Source: DATGMP01 sp035293565 (GTDB lineage Bacteria > Pseudomonadota > Alphaproteobacteria > BOG-932 > Roseiterribacteraceae). From it: a DNA stretch of 56,934 bases. The stretch covers positions 1-56,934 of the forward strand of contig DATGMP010000056.1 in assembly GCA_035293565.1 (NCBI GenBank), written 5' to 3'. Below are positions 16,321 to 24,222 of this stretch, in pieces; the stretch's first letter is position 1; the number at the start of each line of letters is the position of its first letter. The position numbers and the translations under genes were made by a program. The notes under the pieces were generated by a model. It worked only from the letters and a program-made list of their open reading frames with translations, did no database searches and was not told where the DNA came from.

Positions 16321-18309
16321 CTACTCCACGATCACCTGACCCAGGGACCAGGGATGGTCCTTGCAGCGATAGGTGTAGGCGCCGGGCTTGTCGAAGGTCA
16401 CGGTGCCGGATTGGCCGGGAGCGATCTCGCCGGTACTCCATGAGCCATCGGCCGCCGTCGCGTCGTGCGCGACCTTCCCGGCATTCGTCCAGGTCACCTT
16501 CGTGCCCGCCTTCACTTTGATGCGGGTCGGCTGGAAGATGTACTCGTCGAAGAATTTGGCCGGCTTGATGACGCCGATGCTCACTTCCTCGCCGGCCATC
16601 TGAACCTTGTCGGCCTTGACGATTCGCCCGGCGAAGTCGGTTTCCGTCTTGGGCACCGGCGGCGCCGGGAGCGCGGCCAGCTTGCCGCCGAGCTTGAATG
16701 CCCAGACATGGTTGGAGGCGATGGTCGCCACATACTCCTGGCCGTCGACCGCATAGATCACCGAAGGCGCCGAAACGTCGCCGCCGGTCTGGAATTGCCA
16801 GACCTTGTCACCGGTCTTGTCATCGTAAGCCTGGAAGGTGCCGTCCGGATCGCCGTGGAAGATGAGGCCGCCGGCGGTCGCGGTCGTGCCGCTGCCGAAG
16901 GCGATCGGATAGGTCATATGCTTCTGCCAGACAATCTTGTCGGTGCGGGAATCGATCGCGGCCAATATGCCGTAGCTCTTCATGCCCGGAACGGTCGGCA
17001 GCGTGAAGAAGTAGGGATCGTCGCCGCGGCGGATCCAATGTCCGTTCGACTGCCCGGCCACGTAGAAATAACCGGTCGCCGGATCGAAGGACATCGGCGC
17101 GAACCGCGTCGAGGTCGGCGCGATCATGTTCGGCTGGTCGTAATCGATCGGATCCCAATAGCATGATGGCACGAAGCCTTCCGGGATCAGATCCTTCTCC
17201 ACGCAATTCGGGCCAATCTTGTCCGCGCCGACCGGATAGGGCTGTGTCGCGGCGGTTTTGAGTCGTGGATTCTGTTTTACAGGCCGCTCTTCCACCGGAA
17301 TGATCGGCGCGCCGGTGGTCCGGTCGAGGATGAAGAGATAGCCGTCGGTGCGCAGGATGCCGACCGCAGGCTTCGAGACGCCGCCGTTCTTGTAATCGAA
17401 CAGCACGAGCGGCGCGCCGAGATCGCCTTCCCAGATGTCGTGATGCAGGGTTTGAAAGTGCCAGCGCATCTTGCCGGTCTTGATCTCGAGCGCGAGCGCG
17501 GTCGCCGTGTAGAGATTGTCGCCGGCCCGCACCTCGCCTCCATATTGGGGAGCGGCGTTGCTGGTGCCGAAATAGACGAGCCCGAGCTTGGGATCGACAG
17601 CCGACACCATCCAGACACCGGCGCCGCCATTCTTCCAGCTGTCACTGTCCTGCGGCCAGGTCTCGTGCCCGGGCTCGCCCGGGCCGGGGATGGTGTTGAA
17701 CTGCCAGACCTGCTTGCCGGTCTTGGCGTCGAGCGCAACCACCTTGCCGCGGATGCCCGCATCGCCGCTCGCGAGACCCGCGATCACCAGCCCGTCGACA
17801 TAAGCGGGCGCCGCCGACACGAACATGCCGAAGCGCGCCGGCCCATCGCCGATATAGGTGCTCCAGAGCTGCCGTCCGATCTTTGCATCGACCGCGATCA
17901 CGCTGCCGTCGGATTGGCCGACGAACACTTTGTCGTCGCCAACGGCGAGACCGCGATTACGCGGATCGATTCCGGGCCCGGGGGGCTGGAAGCTCCAAAT
18001 CGTCTTTCCGGTCCTGGCGTCGATCGCGTAGAGATGTCCGCCGCCGGCGGCGACATACATCACGCCGCCCTGCACGACCGGCGAGCCCTTGGCGATCTCG
18101 CTGCCGAGATCGACCATCCAGGCGCCGCCCAGAGTCCTCACATTGTCGCGGTTGATTTCAGTCAGGCTGGAATATCGTTCGTTCGACCAGCCGCCGCCAT
18201 TGGCTGGCCAGTCCTGCGCGGCCGGCTTATTCCAATTCTGGTCGGCCGCGAGCGCAACATCGGCAAATAGACCAGCAGTCGCGACGAGCAAAATCGGCAG
18301 CGCCTTCAT
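16321..18309 (-). CDS. PQQ-dependent dehydrogenase fused to a cupredoxin domain
   Basis: This 662-residue periplasmic protein has a Sec signal peptide (LPILLVATAGLFADVALA) and then an eight-bladed quinoprotein propeller to about residue 560. Repeats of the type LYAIDARTGKTIW and the motif LHHDIWEGD are typical of alcohol or sugar dehydrogenases of this class; the substrate is not evident. The last 100 or so residues form a plastocyanin-like copper domain with H615, C649 and H652 as ligands. The usual axial Met is absent: the segment reads CKDHPWSLG, with Ser at the expected place. The fusion would pass electrons from PQQ directly to copper. The ATG at 18309 follows GGGGAGGGG. It stands alone, divergent from the ACT protein. 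Confidence 0.9.
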   Translation of the reverse strand: MKALPILLVATAGLFADVALAADQNWNKPAAQDWPANGGGWSNERYSSLTEINRDNVRTLGGAWMVDLGSEIAKGSPVVQGGVMYVAAGGGHLYAIDARTGKTIWSFQPPGPGIDPRNRGLAVGDDKVFVGQSDGSVIAVDAKIGRQLWSTYIGDGPARFGMFVSAAPAYVDGLVIAGLASGDAGIRGKVVALDAKTGKQVWQFNTIPGPGEPGHETWPQDSDSWKNGGAGVWMVSAVDPKLGLVYFGTSNAAPQYGGEVRAGDNLYTATALALEIKTGKMRWHFQTLHHDIWEGDLGAPLVLFDYKNGGVSKPAVGILRTDGYLFILDRTTGAPIIPVEERPVKQNPRLKTAATQPYPVGADKIGPNCVEKDLIPEGFVPSCYWDPIDYDQPNMIAPTSTRFAPMSFDPATGYFYVAGQSNGHWIRRGDDPYFFTLPTVPGMKSYGILAAIDSRTDKIVWQKHMTYPIAFGSGTTATAGGLIFHGDPDGTFQAYDDKTGDKVWQFQTGGDVSAPSVIYAVDGQEYVATIASNHVWAFKLGGKLAALPAPPVPKTETDFAGRIVKADKVQMAGEEVSIGVIKPAKFFDEYIFQPTRIKVKAGTKVTWTNAGKVAHDATAADGSWSTGEIAPGQSGTVTFDKPGAYTYRCKDHPWSLGQVIVE

Positions 18310-18500
18310 GACCCCTCCCCAGGTCGTCCTCGAGCGGCGCGGAGATTGCATGATCGCTCCGCGGCGCTCAAGTCTTCGTCCTCGGGGCGTCATTTGCCGT
18401 CCGATTTCCCGTGCGCGACCGGACGCGATATCACTAACGCCAGTGGCGTCGCCTCCGTGTTCATGGCAAGAGGTCGCCAGCTGAAAGGAGACGCGAGCCC

Positions 18501-19031
18501 ATGGCCTCGATCGCATTGATCTCGATCTTCTGCCCCGACCGCGTCGGCCTCGTATCGGCAATCGCCGACCATCTCTTCTCCGCGGGAATCAATCTGCGGG
18601 ACACCAGCTTCGCCGCGCTCGGCAGCGGCGCGGAATTCACCTCCGTCTGCGAGCTGCCGGCCGAGCTCGCCGTCGGCGCGCTCGAGGAGGGGCTGCGGGA
18701 GCTGCCGGAGCTTCGGGGCGCGGAAATTCGCGTGGTGCCCTTCGCGTTCGACCCTCATCCCGGACCGATGGGCAGGATCACGCACCGGGTGGAGATCAGC
18801 GGCGGCGATCAGCTCGGGCTGATCGCACGACTGTCGGAGATCTTTACCCAGTACGGCGCCAACATCGTTCGGCTGGAGGCGCAGAAGATACCGGAAGCCG
18901 CCGGAGACCGGTACGTGACGCGCTTCGCGGTCTGGATCCCCGCCGACCGCGCCGAAACCTGCCTCGCCGCGATCGACAATACCGCCGGCAGCCTCGGCCT
19001 GGCGAGCCGGGCCGTGCCGAGCAAAGACTAG
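18501..19031 (+). CDS. Two-ACT-domain protein (GcvR-like)
   Basis: This 176-residue cytoplasmic protein has two ACT domains, near 3-78 (CPDRVGLVSAIADHLFSAGINL) and 93-170 (GGDQLGLIARLSEIFTQYGANIV). The arrangement matches the glycine-cleavage repressor GcvR and its relatives, which bind amino acids and act through protein partners. No gcv gene is nearby, so a role in glycine control is only a family-based suggestion. GAAAGGAG precedes the ATG. The 190-base gap to the divergent PQQ dehydrogenase gene shows no further feature. Confidence 0.85.
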   Translation: MASIALISIFCPDRVGLVSAIADHLFSAGINLRDTSFAALGSGAEFTSVCELPAELAVGALEEGLRELPELRGAEIRVVPFAFDPHPGPMGRITHRVEISGGDQLGLIARLSEIFTQYGANIVRLEAQKIPEAAGDRYVTRFAVWIPADRAETCLAAIDNTAGSLGLASRAVPSKD

Positions 19032-19035
19032 CCGG

Positions 19036-19377
19036 CTATTTGCAGCTGATATTGACGTCCTTGCCTTCGGCGAATTGCTCCTTGCCGACCTTATCGCCGC
19101 ACTTCCAGCCGATCATCAGCCCCTTGTCGTCTCCGGGCGACGGATCCAAAGGCTGGTGCATCGCAAGGTTTTGATCCGTCACCTTGAAGCTGCATGACGT
19201 CTTGCCGTCGCAATATTTCGCAACGTCGTCTTTGACGTCCTTGCGATTCATCGCATAGCCGTAGCTCGCGAACGTCGTCTGAATCTTTGCGTCATCCGCT
19301 CGGGCGACGCCGGCGGTCGCCATCGGGATGGCGAGCGCCGCGCCCATCGCGACCACAACCAGCTTTGCAGCTCTCAT
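19036..19377 (-). CDS. Small secreted four-cysteine protein
   Basis: This 113-residue protein has a Sec signal (AAKLVVVAMGAALAIPMATAGVARA) and a mature domain of about 85 residues. Its four Cys lie in KYCDGKTSCSF, GWKCGDK and the terminal ISCK. The pattern CxGKxxCxxxV, then a WKCG strand and a final Cys, resembles the small SUEL-type lectin-like fold found in secreted bacterial proteins; this is a visual resemblance only. The ATG at 19377 has AGGGGAG upstream, which rules out the longer frame from 19428. Its stop lies four bases from the convergent ACT-protein gene. Confidence 0.75.
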   Translation of the reverse strand: MRAAKLVVVAMGAALAIPMATAGVARADDAKIQTTFASYGYAMNRKDVKDDVAKYCDGKTSCSFKVTDQNLAMHQPLDPSPGDDKGLMIGWKCGDKVGKEQFAEGKDVNISCK

Positions 19378-19476
19378 CGGTTTTCTCCCCTTCGTCCGAT
19401 TTCTCATATGCCGCTCGGTGGCGGACATTAGCGCGGAGGAGCGGTTGTTTCCAAGACGGGTCGTGGTCGCGGGCGG

Positions 19477-20265
19477 CTACTTCGCAACCGCAGGCGGGCG
19501 ACCGAGCGTCAGGCCGGAATCGACGGTAACGAGCTGCCCCGTGATGCCGGGCGCCTGGATCAGCCAGCCTGCCGTCTCGGCGATCTCCGCCGGTGTACAG
19601 ACGCGTCCGAGTGCGGCGTCATCGGCGAATTTCTCGCGCGTGCGGACGTAGGCCGCCTCGCCCAGCCCTTCGAGGAGCCAGCGCCCCTCGACCATTCCGG
19701 GAAGAACCGCGTTCACCCGGATCCGGGGCGCCAGATTGCGCGCCAGCGCCAAAGTCAGCGTGTTGAGCGCGCCCTTCGAAGCAGCATAGGCGTAGGAGCT
19801 TCCCGTACCGGCCACGCCCGCCACGGATGAGATGTTCACCACGGCCCCGCCCGTTCGTTTCATGCAAGGAGCCGCGGCCCGCACCATCTGATACGGACCG
19901 ACGGTGTTGACCGCGAAAATGCGCTGGAAATCGGCCAGCTCCAGCGCGCCCAGGTCGGACATCGGCACGAAGCGCGTCGTGCCGGCGCTGTTGACCACCG
20001 CATCGATCCTGCCCCAGCGCTCCTCAGCCGCGAAGGCCATGCGGACGCAATCCGCATCCGCCGTGACATTGCCCTGCAGGGCGAAGGCGTCGGCGCCGGC
20101 CTGACGGCACAGCGCCGCGGTCCGCTCGGCGGCTTCGGCGCTGGCATTGTAGTTCACGAGAACGTCGAAGCCATGTTCCGCCAGCCAAAGGGCCGTCGCG
20201 GCCCCAATGCCCGTCCCTGCGCCGGTCACGATCGCCGCACGACGACCCGTTTTGTCGGATGTCAT
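19477..20265 (-). CDS. SDR-family oxidoreductase
   Basis: This 262-residue classical short-chain dehydrogenase has the nucleotide motif TGAGTGIG near residues 15-22, NSAG in the central sheet and the catalytic YAASK segment after NISSVAG. The Asn after the second strand (VLVNYNAS) suggests NADP(H) use. The substrate cannot be told from sequence; many relatives are annotated as 3-oxoacyl-ACP reductase-like. It is divergent from mucR across a regulated 315-base gap and lies 99 bases upstream of the small secreted protein on the same strand. Confidence 0.88.
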   Translation of the reverse strand: MTSDKTGRRAAIVTGAGTGIGAATALWLAEHGFDVLVNYNASAEAAERTAALCRQAGADAFALQGNVTADADCVRMAFAAEERWGRIDAVVNSAGTTRFVPMSDLGALELADFQRIFAVNTVGPYQMVRAAAPCMKRTGGAVVNISSVAGVAGTGSSYAYAASKGALNTLTLALARNLAPRIRVNAVLPGMVEGRWLLEGLGEAAYVRTREKFADDAALGRVCTPAEIAETAGWLIQAPGITGQLVTVDSGLTLGRPPAVAK

Positions 20266-20450
20266 TTCGTCCCCATGCTTTGTGCTCGACCTGATTTCCG
20301 GCTCGAGATGATTTTGCGAACTTGGAATCGACCTGCGCTCGACCTATCGCCCGAGGATTAAGTTTTCAAGACCAGTCGAGATGATGATCTTCGCTTGAAC
20401 GATACGCATCATCTTGCGAATTCCATGATTGTTTATTTTACAAAATCCCT

Positions 20451-20489
20451 TTATTGACCCTTGACATCAATAAGCAAAAGGTCGATATC
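20451..20489 (+). promoter_or_regulatory. mucR promoter with an inverted repeat over the -35 box
   Basis: The 315-base gap at 20266-20580 is AT-rich compared with its neighbours. TTATTGA (20451-20457) and TCAATAA (20467-20473) form a perfect inverted repeat. It encloses TTGACA (20461-20466), a consensus -35 hexamer, and GATATC lies 17 bases on as a fair -10. A factor bound to the repeat would block this promoter, and autorepression by MucR is a natural candidate. A looser GATGATGATCTT/GCATCATCTTGC pair lies near 20380-20417. Nothing else coding is visible in the gap. Confidence 0.5.
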
Positions 20490-20580
20490 CGCGCCCCATC
20501 AGTAGAGGACGTCTCTCACACCCTGCCGGGCGCGAGCCGGGCGCCCCGCCCACACTTCACATGGCCATACGGAAATAAAG

Positions 20581-21066
20581 ATGAGCGAAAGCACCTCGCG
20601 CAATGTCGATTCCAACACCCTGCTCACCCTGACTGCGCAGATCGTCAGCGCCTATGCCGGCAATGCAACACTGTCCCCCAGCGAGCTCACCGACACGATT
20701 GCTTCGGTCTCTCGCGCGCTGGCGCAGCTGAGCTCGGCCTCGATCGAGCCTGAGCGGAAGGAGCTGGTGCCGGCGGTTCCCGTGAAGAAGTCGGTCACGC
20801 CCGATTTCATCATCTGCCTCGAGGACGGCAAAAAGCTTCGCATGCTGAAGCGGCACCTGATGAGCACTTACAACCTGACCCCGGCGCAGTATCGCGAAAA
20901 GTGGGGCCTGCCGCGGGACTACCCGATGGTGGCGCCGAACTATGCGGCGACCCGCTCGCAGCTCGCCAAGAAGATCGGGCTCGGCAAGTCGACCGGAAAG
21001 GCCGCCGCCGGCGCGACCGCCAAGCCTGCCGGCCGTCGCGGGCGGCCGCGCAAGGTCGCTGCCTAG
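20581..21066 (+). CDS. mucR: MucR-family transcriptional regulator with AT-hook tail
   Basis: This 161-residue protein carries the Ros/MucR DNA-binding domain (about 72-135), with the signature CLEDGKKLRMLKRHLMSTYNL. C79, D82 and H92 are in ligand positions, while the second His of the Ros finger is Tyr or Asn here, as in other MucR proteins that fold without a canonical zinc site. After it comes an Ala/Lys-rich linker and a terminal RRGRPRK (152-158), a textbook AT-hook core not usual for the family. MucR proteins are alphaproteobacterial H-NS-like regulators of surface and symbiosis genes. A perfect terminator follows, so it is monocistronic. Confidence 0.93.
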   Translation: MSESTSRNVDSNTLLTLTAQIVSAYAGNATLSPSELTDTIASVSRALAQLSSASIEPERKELVPAVPVKKSVTPDFIICLEDGKKLRMLKRHLMSTYNLTPAQYREKWGLPRDYPMVAPNYAATRSQLAKKIGLGKSTGKAAAGATAKPAGRRGRPRKVAA

Positions 21067-21086
21067 CTTTCAGGCAAATCGCCTTC

Positions 21087-21123
21087 AAAAGGGAGACGGC
21101 GCCGCCGCGCCGTCTCCCTTTTT
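21087..21123 (+). terminator. Rho-independent terminator of mucR
   Basis: A perfect 15-bp stem (21087-21101 with 21108-21122) with a six-base loop is followed by a run of five T. It is the strongest terminator in the window and lies 20 bases after the mucR stop. Confidence 0.92.
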
Positions 21124-21209
21124 CATTTGAGCCGGAATTCGAAACGCCTCGGGGTTGAACGCTACGGATTCGTAGCTATCCTGGGCGAACGGCAACCAGG
21201 GGGAAGATC

Positions 21210-22190
21210 ATGCGCGCGATGGTCATCGAGCGTTTCGGCGGACCGGACGTTCTCCATCCTGCCGATGTCCCTACCCCCGAGCCCGGTCCCGGCGAGGTCC
21301 TGATCCGCGTCGCCTATGCCGGCGTCAACCCCGCGGACTGGAAATGCCGCGAAGGCTGGCTTTCCCAATTCTTTGATTACAAATTTCCGTTCATCGTCGG
21401 GTTCGACGCGGCGGGCATCGTCGCCAAGGTCGGCCAGGGCGTCGATACTTACAAGGTCGGCGATCGCGTCGTCACCAGCTCCAACCAGGGGCTCGGTGAA
21501 TGGGGCACCTATGCCGAGTTCGTCAAATCCTCGATCGACCGCGTGGCGCCGCTCGCCGACAGCGTCGATTTCAAGACCGCCGCATCCATCCCGACCGCCG
21601 CGGTCACCTCCTGGGAGGCGATGTTCGACACCGGCCATCTGAAAGCCGGGCAGAAGGTCCTGATCCATGGCGGCGCCGGCGGCATGGGCAGCTTCGCGAT
21701 CCAGTTCGGCAAGCATATCGCGGCCGACGTCGCGGCGACCTGCGGACCGGCGAATCTCGACTATGTGCGCGACCTTGGCGCCGACAGGCCGATCAACTAC
21801 CGCTCGGAAAACGTGCTGCACGCGGTGCGCGCCTGGGCGCCCGGCGGAGTCGATCTGATCATCGACACGGTGGGCCAGGGGACGCTGCCGGACGGTATGG
21901 AGATGACCAAGCATGGCGGCGCGATCTGCCCGATCGGCACGCTGATCAAGGACGAGCCGCAATTCGATCAGACCGAAGCCCAACGGCGCGGCGTCAGGAT
22001 CATCCCGACGATGAGCAACCGTCAACGCGCGGGCGCGCAGCTACGCACCATCGTCGCTTTGTTCGGCGAGGGCCGTTTCCGCGCGCCGGCGATCGAGGTC
22101 CTGCCGCTCGAGAAGGCCGGCGACGCGCATCGTCGCGTTCAGGATGGCCATGTGCGCGGGAAGCTGCTGCTGAAGGTCGCCGACCTCTAA
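21210..22190 (+). CDS. Zinc-independent MDR-type NADPH:quinone reductase-like protein
   Basis: This 326-residue medium-chain dehydrogenase/reductase lacks the structural zinc loop and resembles quinone oxidoreductases. It has the N-terminal GroES-like domain (GEVLIRVAYAGVNPADWKCREGW, PFIVGFDAAGIV) and a Rossmann domain with the nucleotide loop HGGAGGMGSFAIQ near 152-164. The product probably reduces an enone or quinone with NADPH; no specific substrate is implied. It leads a plus-strand group with an SDR and two small alpha/beta-barrel proteins. GGGGGAAG precedes the ATG. Confidence 0.88.
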   Translation: MRAMVIERFGGPDVLHPADVPTPEPGPGEVLIRVAYAGVNPADWKCREGWLSQFFDYKFPFIVGFDAAGIVAKVGQGVDTYKVGDRVVTSSNQGLGEWGTYAEFVKSSIDRVAPLADSVDFKTAASIPTAAVTSWEAMFDTGHLKAGQKVLIHGGAGGMGSFAIQFGKHIAADVAATCGPANLDYVRDLGADRPINYRSENVLHAVRAWAPGGVDLIIDTVGQGTLPDGMEMTKHGGAICPIGTLIKDEPQFDQTEAQRRGVRIIPTMSNRQRAGAQLRTIVALFGEGRFRAPAIEVLPLEKAGDAHRRVQDGHVRGKLLLKVADL

Positions 22191-22216
22191 AGAAAGCGAA
22201 AGTACGAGGAGGAATG

Positions 22217-23053
22217 ATGTCGGGATCTCTGGAAGGCCGCGTCGCGGTCGTGACCGGCGCCAGCCGCGGCATCGGCCGCGCGATCGCGCAGCGATTGGCC
22301 TCGGCCGGCGCCACGGTCGTCATCGCCGCACGCAGCATCGAGCGCAGCGTCAATGAGCTTGCCGGGACGCTGCACGAGACCGCGCAGCTGATCGAGAAAG
22401 CCGGCGGCAAGGCGATCCTGATCGCGTGCGACGTAGAGAATCCGGAAAGCCGCGCCAAGCTGATCGCCGAGACCATCGCCAGGACCGGCCGGCTCGACAT
22501 TCTGGTCAACAATGCCGGCCGCGCGATCCACGAGAAGATCGACGCGATCACGCCCGAGAAGGCGCTGTCACAGGCCCAGCAATATCTGCTGGCGCCGTTC
22601 GACTTCACGCGCCTGGTCCTGCCGCAGATGCGCAAGCAAGGCCGCGGCTGGATCGTCAACCTCGGCTCCTCGACCTCGCACACGCCCGAAGGGCCGCCCT
22701 ATGACGATTACACCACGCACGGCGGCGCCTCGCTTTACTCCGCGCTCAAAACCTCGATCCACCGGCTGACGATCAGCCACGCGGCGGAGCTGCTGGCCGA
22801 CAACATCTCGGTCAATATCGTGGCGCCGGTCGGCGCGATCGAGACGCCCGGCGTCGAAGCGCTGGGCGTCATCACCGAGGCGACCAAGGCCTATGTCGAG
22901 CCGGCCGAGCATATTGCCGAAGCCGCGCTGGCGCTGGTCGAGGCCGAGCCCAAAACTCTGACCGGCCAGATCGCCTTCTCTTACATGTATCTCGACAAGA
23001 TCGGCCGCTCGACGCGCTCTCTCGACGGCAAGACCGTCATCCAAGCCCGATAG
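22217..23053 (+). CDS. SDR-family oxidoreductase
   Basis: This 278-residue short-chain dehydrogenase has TGASRGIG near residue 14, NNAGRAI in the core and the catalytic YSALK pair. The insertion SHTPEGPPYDDYTTHGG before the catalytic Tyr is unusual in length and probably shapes substrate choice. GAGGAGGA lies just upstream. The ATG at 22217 gives four bases of spacing and is preferred over the adjacent ATG at 22214. A longer frame from 21500 overlaps the MDR gene and is a shadow. It is the second gene of the group. Confidence 0.88.
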   Translation: MSGSLEGRVAVVTGASRGIGRAIAQRLASAGATVVIAARSIERSVNELAGTLHETAQLIEKAGGKAILIACDVENPESRAKLIAETIARTGRLDILVNNAGRAIHEKIDAITPEKALSQAQQYLLAPFDFTRLVLPQMRKQGRGWIVNLGSSTSHTPEGPPYDDYTTHGGASLYSALKTSIHRLTISHAAELLADNISVNIVAPVGAIETPGVEALGVITEATKAYVEPAEHIAEAALALVEAEPKTLTGQIAFSYMYLDKIGRSTRSLDGKTVIQAR

Positions 23054-23069
23054 CCCGAAGGAGGCGGAA

Positions 23070-23420
23070 TTGACGAACGAAGAACCGATTTATCTCTTGG
23101 ACCAGATAACGCCCAAGGCGGGACAGGCCGAGGCGTTTCTGAAAGCCTATATGGAGCGCTATGCACCCAACGCGAAGTCGCGGGGCCTGAAGCACGAATT
23201 CACCTGGGTCGCGCCGCCCATGTGGCTCGACAACCAACCCAATACCCTCTTCATCGTCTGGTCGGTGAAAGGGGCTGGGGCGTGGTGGGCCATGGAGCAC
23301 AGCGCGCGCCGCGATCCGGCGATCATCGAATGGTGGCGCGAGGCCGACATGATGATCGAAAGCCGCCGGCGCTCGTTCGCGTCGAACGTCTCCGACATAG
23401 CGAGCCTGACCGATGTTTAA
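23070..23420 (+). CDS. Small protein of unknown function in an oxidoreductase operon
   Basis: This 116-residue cytoplasmic protein is not one I recognise with confidence. Length, the opening YLLDQITPKAGQAEAFLKAY and the Trp-rich middle suggest a dimeric alpha/beta-barrel (NIPSNAP- or Dabb-like) fold. The start is the TTG at 23070, decided by the strong AAGGAGGCGGA directly before it; no ATG gives a full-length fold. Its last eight bases overlap the next gene, which encodes two related barrel domains, so the two products may form one assembly. Confidence 0.7.
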   Translation: MTNEEPIYLLDQITPKAGQAEAFLKAYMERYAPNAKSRGLKHEFTWVAPPMWLDNQPNTLFIVWSVKGAGAWWAMEHSARRDPAIIEWWREADMMIESRRRSFASNVSDIASLTDV

Positions 23421-24081
23421 GGTGACGAAGCTCATCACGTTCGGCGCCGACACTCCGGCCGCCCAACGTCAGCCGCTGATCGACACGCTGAATGAAGCGG
23501 TGCGCGGGAGCGCCGAGGTGAAGCGCTCGATGCTCAATCCAACGCTGCCCAATGTCTATAACGGCGGCGACTATATCTGGCACATGCAGTTCGCCGAGGA
23601 GGCCGACTACCGCGCCTGCATCGAGCGGCCCGGCTGGCGCGAGACCGTGGACCGCGCGCTATCCTCCGGCGCGATCGCGCATGTCGACAGCGCCGCCTAT
23701 CCGGCGATCACCGGCGCCACGCCCGAGCCCGACATCCGCAACGGCGTCTACCGCACGCTGCTGCTCGCGATCCGGCCCGGCATGGAGTCGGCAAAGATCA
23801 AGCAGTTCGAGGTCGAGATGCGCGAGATGCCGCGCTACATCAAATCGATCACCAATTGGGGCTTCAGCCAGGTCGTCGAGGGGTCCGGCGGCCGGCAATG
23901 GACGCATGTATGGGAGCAGGATTACCGCGATATCGGCGGGCTGATGGGACCGTACATGATGCATCCGCACCATTGGGCCTTCATCGACCGCTGGTACGAC
24001 CCGGAGATGACCGACTGGATCGTCGACCGCCACCTCTGCCACACCTTCTGCGCCTTCGACACGAGCGTGTTTGCGCCTTAG
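23413..24081 (+). CDS. Dabb-type (stress-responsive barrel) two-domain protein
   Basis: This 222-residue protein looks like two tandem Dabb-type domains. The first covers about 1-100 (KVTKLITFGADTPAAQRQPLIDTL, then YIWHMQFAEEADYRACIERPGW) and the second about 110-215 (YRTLLLAIRPG, then WTHVWEQDYRD and PYMMHPHHWAFIDRW). The HPHHWAFID segment is His-rich and could form an active site. Dabb proteins include cyclases and decarboxylases as well as proteins without known activity. It overlaps the previous gene by eight bases and ends the operon. Confidence 0.72.
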   Translation: MFKVTKLITFGADTPAAQRQPLIDTLNEAVRGSAEVKRSMLNPTLPNVYNGGDYIWHMQFAEEADYRACIERPGWRETVDRALSSGAIAHVDSAAYPAITGATPEPDIRNGVYRTLLLAIRPGMESAKIKQFEVEMREMPRYIKSITNWGFSQVVEGSGGRQWTHVWEQDYRDIGGLMGPYMMHPHHWAFIDRWYDPEMTDWIVDRHLCHTFCAFDTSVFAP

Positions 24082-24113
24082 TCGAGTTTGGCCTCCTGTC
24101 GCCATCTCCATAA

Positions 24114-24202
24114 CGTCATGGCCGGGCTTGACCCGGCCATCCACGTCATGCGTCTCGCAGCTGGACCACCTGGATGCTTGGGGTCAAGCCCGGGCATGAC
24201 GA
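24114..24202. repeat. Composite intergenic repeat, copy 4
   Basis: The left part starts with CGTCATGGCCGGG and contains the perfect hairpin GGCCGGGCTTGACCCGGCC at 24120-24138. The right part (24172-24202) is an inverted, slightly diverged version ending in CGGGCATGACGA. Together they form an element of about 90 bases with inverted ends, larger than the other copies of the family. It fills the convergent gap between the Dabb gene and the FGE gene. Confidence 0.72.
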
Positions 24203-24222
24203 ACAAAAAAGCGTAGCCGTCA

